Of a stretch of 64,000 bases of DNA, positions 10,939-22,008 are shown piece by piece. Made by a program: the position numbers and the translations under genes. Position 1 is the first letter of the stretch. Each line of letters begins with the position of its first letter. The DNA is from Evernia prunastri (lineage: Eukaryota; Ascomycota; Lecanoromycetes; Lecanorales; Parmeliaceae), in the NCBI GenBank assembly GCA_003184365.1, contig NKYR01000036.1:268480-332479 (forward strand), in the 5' to 3' direction. The notes beneath the pieces are model-generated. The model ran no database searches. It was not told the DNA's origin and worked only from the letters and a program-made list of their open reading frames with translations.

Positions 10939-11922
10939 ATGTCACATTGCCTGTCCCGTGGGAAGGAACATTCTGATCTTGATTTGCCGCGTAATCAGAG
11001 CGCGGGATCCTCAAATGACGATGATCCTATTGGCCATGGCCCTGGAAGTAAGCGCATACTGGATGCCATTCTTAGCAACGGAGCTATGGAGCTGGACCTT
11101 CTGAGGGACCAGGAGATGACCACCGCGTCGAGCATGGACAACTTTCCAAGGAAGACCGATGGAACGCTGAATGTCGAAAGGGACCCACCCACAATTTCGC
11201 GGAAATGACTTTATTCATCGTCACAGGCAGCTGGTATCCAGTCAGACCTCTGAACTATGAAGTCAAGCATACCAGTCTCCCTCGAGTAGTCGTTGATCAA
11301 TGTATACACGAGATTAATGGGACACCAAATACGTGCAAGAGATGGGGCGAGCGAGAGTCGAGCATATCCGGCTGCTTTGGGTTGGAAATGGGAGCATTGC
11401 ACTTTGCCGTCAAGACCAACGACCACGTCAACGAATAAAGAAAGGCATCTGCTTACCGGAGGAAATCGAAAAATTGCAGCAGACAGACTTCAGACCGTCT
11501 CGAGAGGAGAAAGTGTCTGAGGGACACTTATGACCTCTACGACTGGGTACCGGATGATAGCGATGAGGACAGTGACAGCGGCAAAACAGCGCTAAGAGCG
11601 GTTCAATCCATACTGGTCTAAGAAAGAAAACAACATTGCAGAGGAGCTCGAGGAGCAGGTAGACTGCTCAGCACCAGAGTGAAATCATGAGCAGTATGTT
11701 CGGCATCGACCCCAAGAGCATTTAATAGCATGACTTAGCCAATTCCATCATCGACAAGACACCAGAAGACGTCTGTGCCAAGATCCCGGAGAATTTTAGA
11801 ATCCTGCACATTGAAAGCGTGGTTCGCAGCGATCTCGCCGCCAGATTCTTCAGAAGGCAGGCTGAGATCCGCGATGACCTGGCTAAGCTTCACCAAGACA
11901 GAAGAAAAGAGTGCTTCTAAGC
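10939..11922 (+). pseudogene. Frameshifted remnants of an unidentified coding sequence
   Basis: Several short coding-like frames follow one another on the + strand. One is a 89-residue acidic frame from an ATG at 10939. Next come a basic frame around 11333-11533 and an acidic piece (TYDLYDWVPDDSDEDSDSGK) in another frame at about 11530-11620. Last is a 63-residue frame ending at about 11922 (DLANSIIDKTPEDVCAKIPE...). Frame changes and stops separate them. Composition looks coding but no family is recognisable. It could be one dead gene, several, or chance frames. Confidence 0.3.
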
Positions 11923-12472
11923 ATGCCTGTGTGTACCTGATGTCGATATACCAAATATCAAACCTGTGCGCAATCGTTGACATCTGCTGGTTCTCGTACA
12001 TATTGACAAACAGTCAATGCTCCAAATCCTCTGCCGATAGAGGATGGATCGTCGGTGCTTCGTCCGAGAACAGAGAGACGTGACAGAGCATTGACAAATC
12101 AGAGATGGGGAGTGACTCAAAATGATGGTGTGATTGTTATCTTGACCGACCGTGACCGAGGTGATGGTGATGGTGATGGACTGGTGGTGCCGAGGCAGCA
12201 CTTCCCCACCAGCAGCTGTCCGGCATCAAGTCAACCTCGGCAGCAGAAAGTCAAATCGTGAACGTCAATCCATTCTGGGAGCTCCCAGGGGAAAGTAATC
12301 GTCCCCATCCAGGACCAACTTACTGACGCCAACAACGCTCGGATATACGAGTAAAGCGCCAACTGAAGTACCACCGTGCACTGCCTTTTCCACCTCCCGA
12401 GGCTCCGTACAGGTAGTAAGAAGTATATCTGGGTAAAATTGACAGCTTCCGGATTCTGATGCCCCAATCGCG

Positions 12473-12532
12473 CCCGCATATGCGGGATGAGCTTGTCCCC
12501 TCGGTCATCCTTCAGCTCGCTCCGCGAGCTGA
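12473..12532. repeat. Palindrome and hairpin cluster upstream of the monooxygenase
   Basis: A perfect 14-bp palindrome, CCCGCATATGCGGG (12473-12486), is followed by a 9-bp perfect stem with a 3-nt loop, TCAGCTCGC/GCGAGCTGA (12512-12532). The next bases, GGGGCAGGATT, also occur in the hairpin arms of the element at 10188-10240. A relic of the same element family is possible. Confidence 0.5.
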
Positions 12533-12614
12533 GTGCGGGGCAGGATTAAATCATCTTGTTGGTACAACCTCAACTCATTTTCTTTCATCGTAGTTACCTA
12601 CATAATTTCTACTC

Positions 12615-14706
12615 ATGGCAGATCTCTCCAATTCCATTCATGTCATCAACGGATACGAAAAAGATGCCTACACATATATCCCAATCATCGTGGTGGGCGC
12701 TGGCGAATCGGGCATAGCGTTGGGTTGTCGCTTGAAGGAGAAATTGGGCTTTGATCAGTTCCGCATCTTTGACAGACAAGCTGGTATAGGAGGAACCTGG
12801 TGGATCAACCGATATCCTGGAGTTGCTTGTGACGTGTTGGTCCCCCTCCATCCTGCTTGATAATTGCTGAAGCCCGCACAGTCCTGCCGTGTTCTATAGC
12901 TTCTCGTTCGCCCAAAACCATAGATGGTCAAGCTACCATCCATCAGGTCCAGAGATCACAAGCTACTTCCACGGTGTGTGTGAGAAATACCACCTCGTCG
13001 ACAAGGTCCAGCTGAATACGGACGTTTCGGAGGTAAAATGGCTCGAGAACGAGGAATTATGGGAAGCAACTCTCCTTCACATGACGCCCGGTACTGGGGA
13101 TCTATCCTTCAAACAGCGTCAAAGCATGATGGCTGAGAAAGGCCGCGAAAGCGTATATGTCAAGGAAGAGAAGGTCAGAGCCAAGATCATATGCAGCGCA
13201 GCCGGCGGTCTCGTTGAACCGAATGCATGGCCAGACACTATCCCAGGCCGCGATTCATTCGAAGGCGATGTCTTTCACTCTGCTCGGTGGGACTATAACG
13301 TTGATCTTCGCGATAAAGATGTCATCGTCATGGGAACGGGTTGCAGCGCCGCGCAATTCGTGCCTCTGTTGCGAAAAGAGCCATACAACGCAAAGTCTGT
13401 GACCCAAGTAATGCGCAGCCCACCTTGGGTCGTGCCCCGGCCTGGTCCCGTTTTAGACCTTGTTGAGCAGAAGACATGGGAAAAGTGGACACCGAGACTC
13501 TTCCCTTACATTCCCGGACTTGGTCGTGCCTACAGGACATTTCTGTTTTGCCTTACAGAAATCGAGTTCTTTCTCATTTTCACTAGCAAAAATGTTGCGG
13601 CGACGACGCGTAAGAAGATAGAAGCTCAGTTGAACCAGCATATGAAGCGTGTGGTACCGGAGCAGTATCACGAGATCCTAACGCCAGACTATGGCGTCGG
13701 CTGCAAGAGGCGCGTCTTCGACGCTCGCTGGCTTCAGAGTCTCAACGATCCCAAGATCGACCTCACGACCCAACCCATCACCAGCGTGCAACCGCACGGT
13801 GTCACCTTGGGACCCGGTCGCACGTACCCACCTCCAGACGACAAGGACAGCAAAGCCCCTACAAGTGAAAGGCACCTCCCGGCCGATGTCATCATTCTCG
13901 CCAACGGCTTTGAAGTCACCACATGGCTGTCATCGCTCAGGGTGATCGGTAAAGGCGGCGCCGTTATGCAAGAGGTATGGGACGAGCGCGGCGGACCGCA
14001 GGCCTACATGGGCAACGCCGTGGACGGCTTCCCCAACTTCTTCATCATCTTCGGCCCCAACACCGCGACGGGACACTCCTCCGTCATACTCGCGAGCGAG
14101 AACATGGTGGAGTATACTTTGAAATTCATCAAGAAGATCTTGAGGAAAGACGTCAAGACTTTCGAGGTGAAGAAGGAAAAGGAAATCGCATGGACGAAGG
14201 AAATGCAGGAAAAGCTGAAGGGCACGGTTTGGCAGAGCGGTGGATGTCACAGCTGGTACAAGACAGCTAGCGGCTGGAACGCCACTGCTTACCCGTACGC
14301 ATCACCCTTTCCTAGCCCCCCCCAACCCCCTTTTGTGTTGTCCAGCACCTGCCGTAGCCACACATGTCCTCGCAATTCTTCAACGTGGTTAGTCAGGCAC
14401 TAATTTCTCCTCGACAGGTATTCCCAAATAGACTACTCCATTCGCTGCATGTTCCCCAAATGGAGCGATTGGAACATCCGATACACGACCAAAGGTCTCA
14501 TCAAACGGAGGGCCGGGCAGACACTACGGGCCCTCGCCCTCATCGCGATCATCGTGGGGCTTTACTACATCAGGAAAGACGTCAGAGGGGGACTGAGGGC
14601 GTGTGATAGCTTCGTGAAGCAGACCCAGAAATCCGGTCTGTTGCGGCTTGTGCGGTGGGCCGAGAAGGGGGTGAGGATGTTGCCTGAGCAGAGTACATTC
14701 CTGTGA
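12615..14706 (+). CDS. Flavin-containing monooxygenase, Baeyer-Villiger type, with C-terminal membrane segment
   Basis: Exons 12615-12835, 12882-14294 and 14418-14706 give 640 residues. A first dinucleotide fold (GAGESG at 28-33) binds FAD. The Baeyer-Villiger signature FxGxxxHxxxWD is present as FEGDVFHSARWD at 200-211. A second GxGxxA site (GTGCSA, 225-230) would bind NADPH. Conserved ANGFEVTTW and IFGPNTATGHSS follow. After the catalytic part, the last exon adds about 95 residues with one hydrophobic segment (LRALALIAIIVGLYYI), suggesting a membrane anchor. Family members insert oxygen next to ketones or oxidise N/S atoms in secondary metabolism or xenobiotic breakdown. The substrate is unknown and no pathway genes are adjacent. 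Confidence 0.9.
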
Positions 14707-14831
14707 GCTGGGGGGAGAGAGCATGATGTCTCGGGGTAGTTGTTTGTCGTTTTCAGTATATACAAGGGATAGCTTGGCCGAGGAGACAGGGGACGAGGGT
14801 TTGAACCGGGGTTTGCCAGACGTACACTATA

Positions 14832-15001
14832 GCCCTTCACCTGGTGGTTTGGCGACATACGCTAAAATCAGAATCTATGCCTTCTACAGACACGGGTACT
14901 TAATAAGCTCGCTTCCTGCACCAATCATGTCTCTCACCTATACTTGTAAGGCTACTAGCAGTCGTTTTTAGCGCATGTCGCCAAACCACCAGGTGAAGGG
15001 A
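14832..15001. mobile_element. 170-bp MITE with TA flanks (Tc1/mariner type)
   Basis: Terminal inverted repeats of about 36 bp begin with (G/T)CCCTTCACCTGGTGG, continue through TTTGGCGACATRCGCT, and pair with one or two mismatches. TA dinucleotides lie immediately outside both ends (14830-14831, 15002-15003), as expected for a Tc1/mariner target duplication. There is no coding capacity. The outermost TIR contains the palindrome CACCTGGTG. Confidence 0.8.
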
Positions 15002-15462
15002 TAGCATCAAGACTGCAGGGTCTCAGATGATCCATCTATGTCTATTCAGCTAATCAGAATGTCTATCCGCCCGTTTAGCATGCCTTCTATTCAACTATGT
15101 ATTGGTAACGCTGCCGTGGTTAGAACCGTCCATTCATCTAACCAACTCCCTGTCTAAAGCCGTCGCCGCATACGTTTCGGCATGCACGGCAGTAAGCCTC
15201 GTTGGAGGCTCAATGAAGGGGACGATGACTCCCAAAGAACGGTTGCAGCCGGGAAGAGCGCAGGCTGAAACGCAGAGACGGAACGGGCAAGGTTGTATCT
15301 AGTGGGTGTCGTACGGGCGAAATAAGGGGCAGGATAAAGCAACCAGCAGAATCTATGCCCGACTTGTCGAGACATAATCGATCCCAACCGCGAGGAAGAA
15401 TCGGCAGACGGAGGCCAAAGCGCCATCTATCCCCATCCACCACAGACCGCCGGCCTCGTGCC
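15002..15462. other. Intergenic, no gene seen
   Basis: This is 461 nt between the MITE and the 3' end of the gene at 15463, on the opposite strand to the monooxygenase. No feature is assigned. Confidence 0.35.
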
Positions 15463-17028
15463 TCAACGCCGGCGCAGCTCGGCCAGCAGCCGCTCATGCT
15501 CCTCTTCCTGCTTCTGCACGGCCGCCTTCCTCACCATGTCGGCGTCATGGCCCCTCTGCTTGAACTTCTCCTCCAGTTCGTACTCGAGCTCCCGCCTCTG
15601 CAGTCGCGCACGCCCGGCCAGTTCCGCCTCGTGCTGCTCCTGCTTGACGCGCTCCTCGGCTTCAAACGCCCGCGCCATGCGCGCCTCCATCGCGTCGTGA
15701 CTCTCGTCCGCTGAGGGCCCGTGCGGGGCGTGAGCCGGTATGAGGGGGTTTCCGTTGCGGATCGGAGGCTGCGGAGAGCGGTCGTTTGCTTGGCTGGGAG
15801 TACGCGCGCGGTGGCCTTCGTTCTGGGTAAGAGTTGACGAATGGGGGTGGTCTTTTCGGGTGGAAGCTTGGGAAAATCCGTCCTCCTTCCCCCTGGATGC
15901 AGGTGGAATGTACGCTTCTCTCTGACCTGGATAATGTGACTGGTACCCCTGTTGCATATTGAAACCATGAGAAGGAGCGACACCGACCCTGGGAGGTCTT
16001 AAATAAGATGGGCTTGGAGGTGGCTGTCCAGGCATCTGAGGTACACGAGATGTCAAAGCCGGGGGCAATAGTCGCGGATCTCGTGGCGATATACTGGGTT
16101 GCTTCAATGGAGACGTAGACGATGTCCCGGCTACTCCTGTTAAGACTCTGAGCTGTTCGGAGGTGTTGGTTGCACTAGTACGTCCCATGGGAGGGACGAA
16201 AGTACCCCCAAGACGTTGCAAACCTTGTTCAGCTGTGGTTTCGGATACGCCTTTCTCTGTGGGCGCAACCTTCAGTGAATGGGAATGCTCCCACTCCTTG
16301 ATAGGATCGAAGACGTTGCGTGAGGATTGCCAACGCTCTGATCCGTCTCTGCTAGGGAGCGTGACCTTCACATGCTTTCTCAATAGGGAATTTTCACCGT
16401 GCGCATTCAGCAAGTAATCTCTTTGCGCACGATGAGAAGCCGGTTCAGTGGGCGTGTGCGGAGCCTTGTCTGATGCTCCCACAGGCTCGTCCTCGTCCTC
16501 GTCCTCGTCCCCAGTTCCAACCTCGCCGTCCTCCTTTGCACCTCGACGGCGCTTGATGGAGCGGTCAGTAGCCTCCTCATCCTGAAGGCGTTTGAGATCG
16601 TACCCGCTGAGGATTATTCCATTTGAGACTGGGGGACGAGAAGACCCATACATTCCACGGCGTTGGGCCTCGGATTCGTCTGTCTTGTCGAGTCCGGTGG
16701 TACGAGATGCACGTCGTGACGGTCTTGTGTCAGGCGTGCTCTTATCCTTTCGTTCTTTGCTGGGCATTTGGGTGAGTTGGTCTAGATCGTGGCTAGGAGA
16801 TGGTGAGTTGCTGTCAGGGACAAAAGCTGCAGAGAGGCTGTAGTCTACAGGCTGGCCGCATGACAATCTTAAGGTCGACAACGCGTCAGCCCGTGGTTCT
16901 GTTCGAGCTGTCTCAGATTCTGTAACAATATTTGGTAAGCAGTCTTCTGAGAAACCTTTACGTTCCGTAGCTGGCCGATAACTATCGTAGCGACGATATT
17001 TCCAAAACTCATTTTGACCTCTAGGCAT
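15463..17028 (-). CDS. Low-complexity protein with C-terminal Glu/Arg coiled coil, unknown function
   Basis: A single frame from an ATG at 17026-17028 codes for 521 residues; the frame stays open a little further upstream without an ATG. The protein is largely disordered, with Pro/Ser/Arg-rich segments and a lysine/arginine patch (IKRRRGAKEDGE) directly followed by an acidic run of Glu/Asp. It ends with a charged helix (about 455-521; ARAFEAEERVKQEQHEAELA) predicted to be a coiled coil. The basic patch is a plausible nuclear signal. No family is recognised. An internal Met (MPSKERKDK) could be the real start. Confidence 0.65.
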   Translation of the reverse strand: MPRGQNEFWKYRRYDSYRPATERKGFSEDCLPNIVTESETARTEPRADALSTLRLSCGQPVDYSLSAAFVPDSNSPSPSHDLDQLTQMPSKERKDKSTPDTRPSRRASRTTGLDKTDESEAQRRGMYGSSRPPVSNGIILSGYDLKRLQDEEATDRSIKRRRGAKEDGEVGTGDEDEDEDEPVGASDKAPHTPTEPASHRAQRDYLLNAHGENSLLRKHVKVTLPSRDGSERWQSSRNVFDPIKEWEHSHSLKVAPTEKGVSETTAEQGLQRLGGTFVPPMGRTSATNTSEQLRVLTGVAGTSSTSPLKQPSISPRDPRLLPPALTSRVPQMPGQPPPSPSYLRPPRVGVAPSHGFNMQQGYQSHYPGQREAYIPPASRGKEDGFSQASTRKDHPHSSTLTQNEGHRARTPSQANDRSPQPPIRNGNPLIPAHAPHGPSADESHDAMEARMARAFEAEERVKQEQHEAELAGRARLQRRELEYELEEKFKQRGHDADMVRKAAVQKQEEEHERLLAELRRR

Positions 17029-17775
17029 TGTTATTGAGGATGTCAACAAGGAGACTCTCGCTGAAAAGAGAAGGAACGGTTGGGGTTGTGCTAGTACTGT
17101 GGCCTCAGATCTGGATTGGAACAGAAGCCTCTGGCCCGAACGTTGAAGCTTGACAGAGTTTGAGGTGAGTTCCCAATGGTTGGGGATGATTAGAGGGCAG
17201 CAGTCATTGGATGTAGTAATGAGAAGGCATATTGAGCGCTGTTTGGTATATGACTTAGCTCCAGAAGGTCATCAGCCTGACACCGATGAGGCAAAAAGAC
17301 AAGTTTGCTGCCTACTTTCCTGATTCTTGTCGAACATGTATCCAGAAGGCATTTCTTTATTTTAGAGTTTCAGATGAAGCATTTGTGGTAGCTCAGCTAA
17401 GACGACAGTGAGAAACATGGTGAGACAAGGGAGCTGGCATCTTTCACTCATGGCTCCTTGTGAGTATCAAAGTGAGCAAATACTCTCTGGCAGTCAGAAA
17501 GTCTTGTCCTTAGCCGCGGATGGTTTGACTTAGGGGATGGTATATCGTCAAAATCACCAAATGACTAGGGGGCTATCTCATTGAGAATTTCAAGAATTCA
17601 TTTTATCGTCCTGATCATTTATCCATTTCGTGCAAGTGTGCTTGTGATACATGCAAGAGGCCGCTGTTAGGTCTCACCAGTATGGAAACAAATATGCACT
17701 CACCCCTCTACTGCAGCTGTCTCCTATGCTAAGCCCATAGGTAGGCAGGCGATAGCTATTACTCACTTGCAATCC
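17029..17775. promoter_or_regulatory. Intergenic region between two minus-strand genes
   Basis: This 747-nt stretch should hold the promoter of the 15463-17028 gene and the 3' end of the bHLH gene. No recognised motif or coding frame is seen. Confidence 0.35.
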
Positions 17776-18876
17776 CTAATGACTTAACAGATCTCGAACC
17801 GACATTGCCCTGCCTCCTTTAGGATTTCTACGGTCCTGATTCAGCATCAACAGTGCCGCTGTAGCCTCTTGATCTTGCTCTCTGCTTGGCATGAGGGTTG
17901 GAGACGTCGAAGCAGACAGTGAGAATTGAGATTGAGAACCTCGGTGGCCGTGTTGTGGTCCGAAAGCAGGTGACGGAAGGGTGGAAGCTGAGGAGGCGTA
18001 GGACGATTGATGATGATTAGATTGTGCTTCTATGGGAGGGGATGCGATAACGGACTGAGGACTCGTGTAGGCGTATGCTTTACTTGCCATCGCCATGATT
18101 GATGGCGATGTGCCATTGGAGCCGGAGTCACCCATTACAACATCATCGTCATCTTCATCCTCCTCTTCCTCCTCGTTTTCTTTTCGAGTAACAGAATCGA
18201 AACGAGGCGGAGGCGCTTGAGGCTGTACAAGCGGAGTCGACAACGAATTGTTCGCAGCTTTGAGGTCTGCGATGCATTTCTCCAGATAGCGAAGATAGTC
18301 GATGCTTGCCTATTCATGCTGTTAGCAAAGGAGGTTACAGCTCCTCACGTCAATGGCGTCACACACTTGCAAAATAGCGAGCTTGTGCATTTCTTGGTCA
18401 GTGCAAGCCGGTATCATAGCCTTCAAGGTCCCAAATTCTTCGTTCATCTTCGACCTCCGTCTCCGTTCAATCACACTGTGGGCCGTCTTCCTAGCGATCT
18501 TCTTGCCGGCGACACTGGTCGAGCTAGGTTGTTTCTTTCCTGCAGTAACAGTGGCAGCTGAGGATGCCGAGGCCTTCTTATTCGAACCTCTTGAACCTTG
18601 TTGCACGGTGCTTCTTGCTGAATCTTCGGAGGAGTGTGGCTTTGGCTTCATCTGGATGATGGTGCGAGACCTGGTAGGAGGTGGAGGCAAGGAGAAGCGT
18701 GGGCTGGATGCCGACTGAGTTTGTTTATGAGCAGAGGAAGCAGCATTGTTTCGATGAGAGTCGATGGCCGGAGGAGGTAGATTGAAGGAGTTCTCTGTTG
18801 CTAAGATTGGAGAAGTATCTTTGCCCTGGATTTCTGTTGAGGCAGCCGGGGGGGGGGGAAGACTTGTGCGAGGCAT
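17776..18876 (-). CDS. bHLH transcription factor
   Basis: Exons 18876-18367 and 18309-17776 give 347 residues. The basic-helix-loop-helix domain is at about 130-190. Its basic region is RKTAHSVIERRRRSKMNEEF, with the His/Glu/Arg positions that contact CANNTG E-boxes, then helix 1, a loop with PACTDQEMHK, and helix 2 (LAILQASIDYLRYLEKCI). The intron falls exactly within helix 2. Flanks are Ser/Pro-rich, with an acidic stretch (EEEEEDEDDDD) after the domain that may act in activation. It resembles fungal Esc1/Pho4-like bHLH proteins, but I cannot name the orthologue. Confidence 0.9.
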
Positions 18877-19843
18877 GATTGGTTCGTTGGCTTTGCAACA
18901 AGAATCAAAGAGAGCAGCTTGTCACGTGCCGAAGATAGAGTGGGAAGTTAATGAGTTGGGATAGAGGCTTTTCGCATTGAGAGAATGGGAAGAAGAAAGA
19001 TGGAGGTGGTTGTTTAATTGTTTGTTCAATGGTAGGTAAGATAGGTAGGTAGGTAGAGTGTAGGGTAGAAGAAGAGCGTACCCCTCTTCCTTTGATCAAA
19101 TGGATGAATGATATGTAGCAGGAAGGTAGAGATTCGTCCATGTTTTGAAATGCTTTAGAGAGTCGCGTGCCTTCTGAACGTGCGCCATCTCCGATTCTGA
19201 TTGGCTAAAGCGCAAACTGCGGTAGAGGTAGCGACAGTCAACTCACAATTCTTGAACCATTGTTCGCCTCTTACTTCTGCATGCTCCCCGTCTTATAAGT
19301 TATGAGTTACAGACAGCCTGGGATATGCTGAGATTGATTGGATTTTTTCATGGTTTGATATTATTGAACAATTTCAATGTATGGAACTTTAGCGTGGATG
19401 AATTATCTGTACATACCTTAATCATCACTTAATTTCCAAAGGAATGGGGGGGAGGGGATAATTTATTAACAATTCTAAATACAAAACATACGTACTTCTA
19501 CTCGTTCATCTGCAAGACATCACCTACCTTATGCCAAGCCAGGTAATACCCTGATCGATTAATACCTTACCTATGTGATTAAAGATGATGATTAATACCA
19601 TAATTACCATAGTAAGATTACATTGAGCTACTCGTATTTTACTATCATCTTCAGTAATCTTACAAAAGGAATAAAATAATAAAGGATTCAACTTCAAATG
19701 CCAAGACATTTGGGCGTCAGCCACCGCCCTACGCTAATACTCTTCCGCGCTGCTTTCACTTCCTCTCGTCTCTTTCTTCTTTTTCTTCTACCTACTTACT
19801 CTACGGTATTCAACACTCCGTCCATGGATAGCGCAAGAAACCC
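18877..19843. promoter_or_regulatory. Divergent intergenic region bHLH / MED19
   Basis: This is 967 nt. The central part (19360-19700) is very AT-rich and contains a perfect 10-bp inverted repeat, GTAAGATTAC/GTAATCTTAC, around 19613 and 19656. A CT-rich tract at about 19740-19800 lies directly upstream of MED19, a common feature of fungal promoters. Confidence 0.45.
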
Positions 19844-20905
19844 ATGAACCAGCTCAGTACCTCACAAACTTCCACTCTCATTCACCCACTTCTCACTTCA
19901 AATCATGGGAAGAAGATATCTGCCATCGCCATGGACGTCGAGAATGACGGCCAGCGCATCGCGGATCGCATTCAAGACAAAGACATCATGGATACTACCA
20001 TAGACAATCCACAACAGGCTTCGGCGAATGGCGCCGACCTAGAAGCCCCAGCAAAGAGCGAAGTCGCCGCTAGGGCGGAAACCACTCCGATCCCTACAAA
20101 TCCAACAGAGAAGGATGATGGAGCCCAGCAGTTGTCAAAGCAAATGCGTAAGACCCCACACTGACTCTGCCCGACCCTTCTCTTGTAGAGCATGGGTTGA
20201 CACACGAGTCTCGTGGTAGCATCAATACCACAAACACTGCCACTCACGCAAAATCTCATTTCCTTACATGGCCTCCAGCCGCTCGCAGCTACAGTCGCAA
20301 GAACCGACCCAGTTACCGGCGAGAAGATCAATAAGATGAGGAAGTCTTATGAGGGCCAACTCAAGACGCTTGGCTTGGCTGGCAGGAATCGATCGGTCAA
20401 GCATGAGGAAGGAAAATTGATGGGGCTGAGGGAAATGACGCTATGGCCGGAGGAAGAGTGGCAGAATCAGAAAGTCGGCGGCAAAGACGTTCACAAGGGT
20501 CTCCCTAGCGGAATACTCGCCAAGCTGGACAAGGCAATGCAGATGCAATCGGGACCTTTGCCAAACAACAATGAGTGGGAGAATCTCCTGGGAAATGACA
20601 ACCCGAAGCCGGTGGAGCCAACCAAAGCGTCGAAAATCCCCAACAAACCTGTGGCGAAAGCGAATGCCCAGGTTAATGGCAACGCTGCGAACGCTGAAAT
20701 TGTTCGACCACAGCGCACTAATAAAAAGCGATCATATGGCGACGCCAGCTTCGAAGGCTACACAGGTTACGCCGAAGGAATTGAGGATGACGATGCTGAT
20801 ACTGGAGGAGGGTACTCATCTGGCGACACTCAATTCAGCCGGAAGAGTGGTCGAGCCGCTAAAAAGCGGAAGAAGGTTAGTCTCTCTGACGTGCCCGATG
20901 TTTAG
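19844..20905 (+). CDS. MED19: Mediator of RNA polymerase II transcription subunit 19 (Rox3)
   Basis: Exons 19844-20147 and 20220-20905 give 329 residues. The conserved Med19/Rox3 region is in exon 2: LTQNLISLHGLQPLAATVAR, DPVTGEKINKMRKSYEG, LKTLGLAGRNR, then LREMTLWPEEEWQNQKV. The C-terminus is a basic tail (RAAKKRKKV), likely nuclear. Med19 is part of the Mediator head/middle interface and links activators to Pol II. An alternative start at Met30 (19931, better Kozak context) would give 300 residues. Splicing at 20148/20219 was chosen because it is the only join that reaches the conserved frame without a stop. Confidence 0.88.
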
Positions 20906-22008
20906 TTGTATTCTCAGATCTACCTACTTACACTCATCAAGGGCTATGGGAATAGTCCTACAGGTTTCGGTGATCGAACTAGCAGTTTCAGCTCCGGTAT
21001 GGTTGGTGTAAGTGGCTTCAGCCGGTAGCACCAAAGGACTGGGACTTGCTGCATCCCATTTCAGTCTACATCCACACGGAACACCAATGTTTCTGACCTC
21101 TCGAACGAGACCCATGAGAGAACGACTCTCCCAGCTTACCCGAAAAACCTCCATTCGGTCCTAGCATTACGCCTTCACCGTCGATTAAAAAGTTCTCACC
21201 ACTTCACGCGTACCATATCCCATTATACCAAAACCACCGACGCCCTCTCACCGACTCTACCATCTCGGCCTACTCCCTCACGCCACGCCAACCGCGCCGC
21301 CCGCCACTACAGTCGTATTCCTTACGTCTTTCATGTACTAACGACTGGGTATACCCGTAATCGGTGTTTCTGGCTCCTTTGTAGGAAGGCGTTTCTCCCC
21401 AGGCGAACGAAGACCGGGCATTTTTGAGGCTCTGCATTATTGCCTTTGGCAGCAGCAATTGATACTGCTGCATAGAAACCGCAGCATATGCGTATGCTAC
21501 AAGCTAGAAGAAAAAGGACACAGATACGATTGATTGAAAGCAATCAAGAATTGAAGATTTTGACTACTGTGGTCTCTCGTAAAAAATGACTGCCTAGGCG
21601 CTGAGCCTTTCCCATTTCCCTAAAAGTAAGTCTCTAAAGTACTTGGCTTCGGTGACTTTCTCTAGCAGTCTCCACTCTAGTCATGCCAGCTGTAAGTCCT
21701 CTCGTTTCCAAGCTTCTGAAGCGCATGCCTGAGCGCTGGCTATGCTTCGCAACCAAGTTCCACCATCCGGATAGACAGTAGTGTAGGACACATAGAACGG
21801 CGCCGTAGCGTTGGGCGGGCTAGTCGTTCCGACAGCAGCATTTTACATATGTTTGAAACGCTTTGACCTCAAAAGTTCGACCATTGATACAGAGAACTAA
21901 GCTTAGCCTCTGCTTCTGCTCAATTACCCTTCTCGAATGCCAACAAGAAATTCCCTTGTAGTCCCTACGCCAGAACGCACCTTTGCAACGTTCCAATCGC
22001 TGCGAGTG
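20906..22008. other. Convergent intergenic region, no gene seen
   Basis: This is 1.1 kb between the stops of MED19 and the CK2-beta gene. Short frames exist on both strands, but none looks conserved. Confidence 0.4.

Larger units (their letters stand above)
10439..12614. other. Gene-poor stretch with decayed coding remnants and hairpins
   Basis: This is 2.2 kb without an intact gene. It contains broken coding remnants (10939-11922), short GATGGT repeats near 12160, and a pair of strong hairpins at 12473-12532 just upstream of the monooxygenase gene. Confidence 0.45.
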
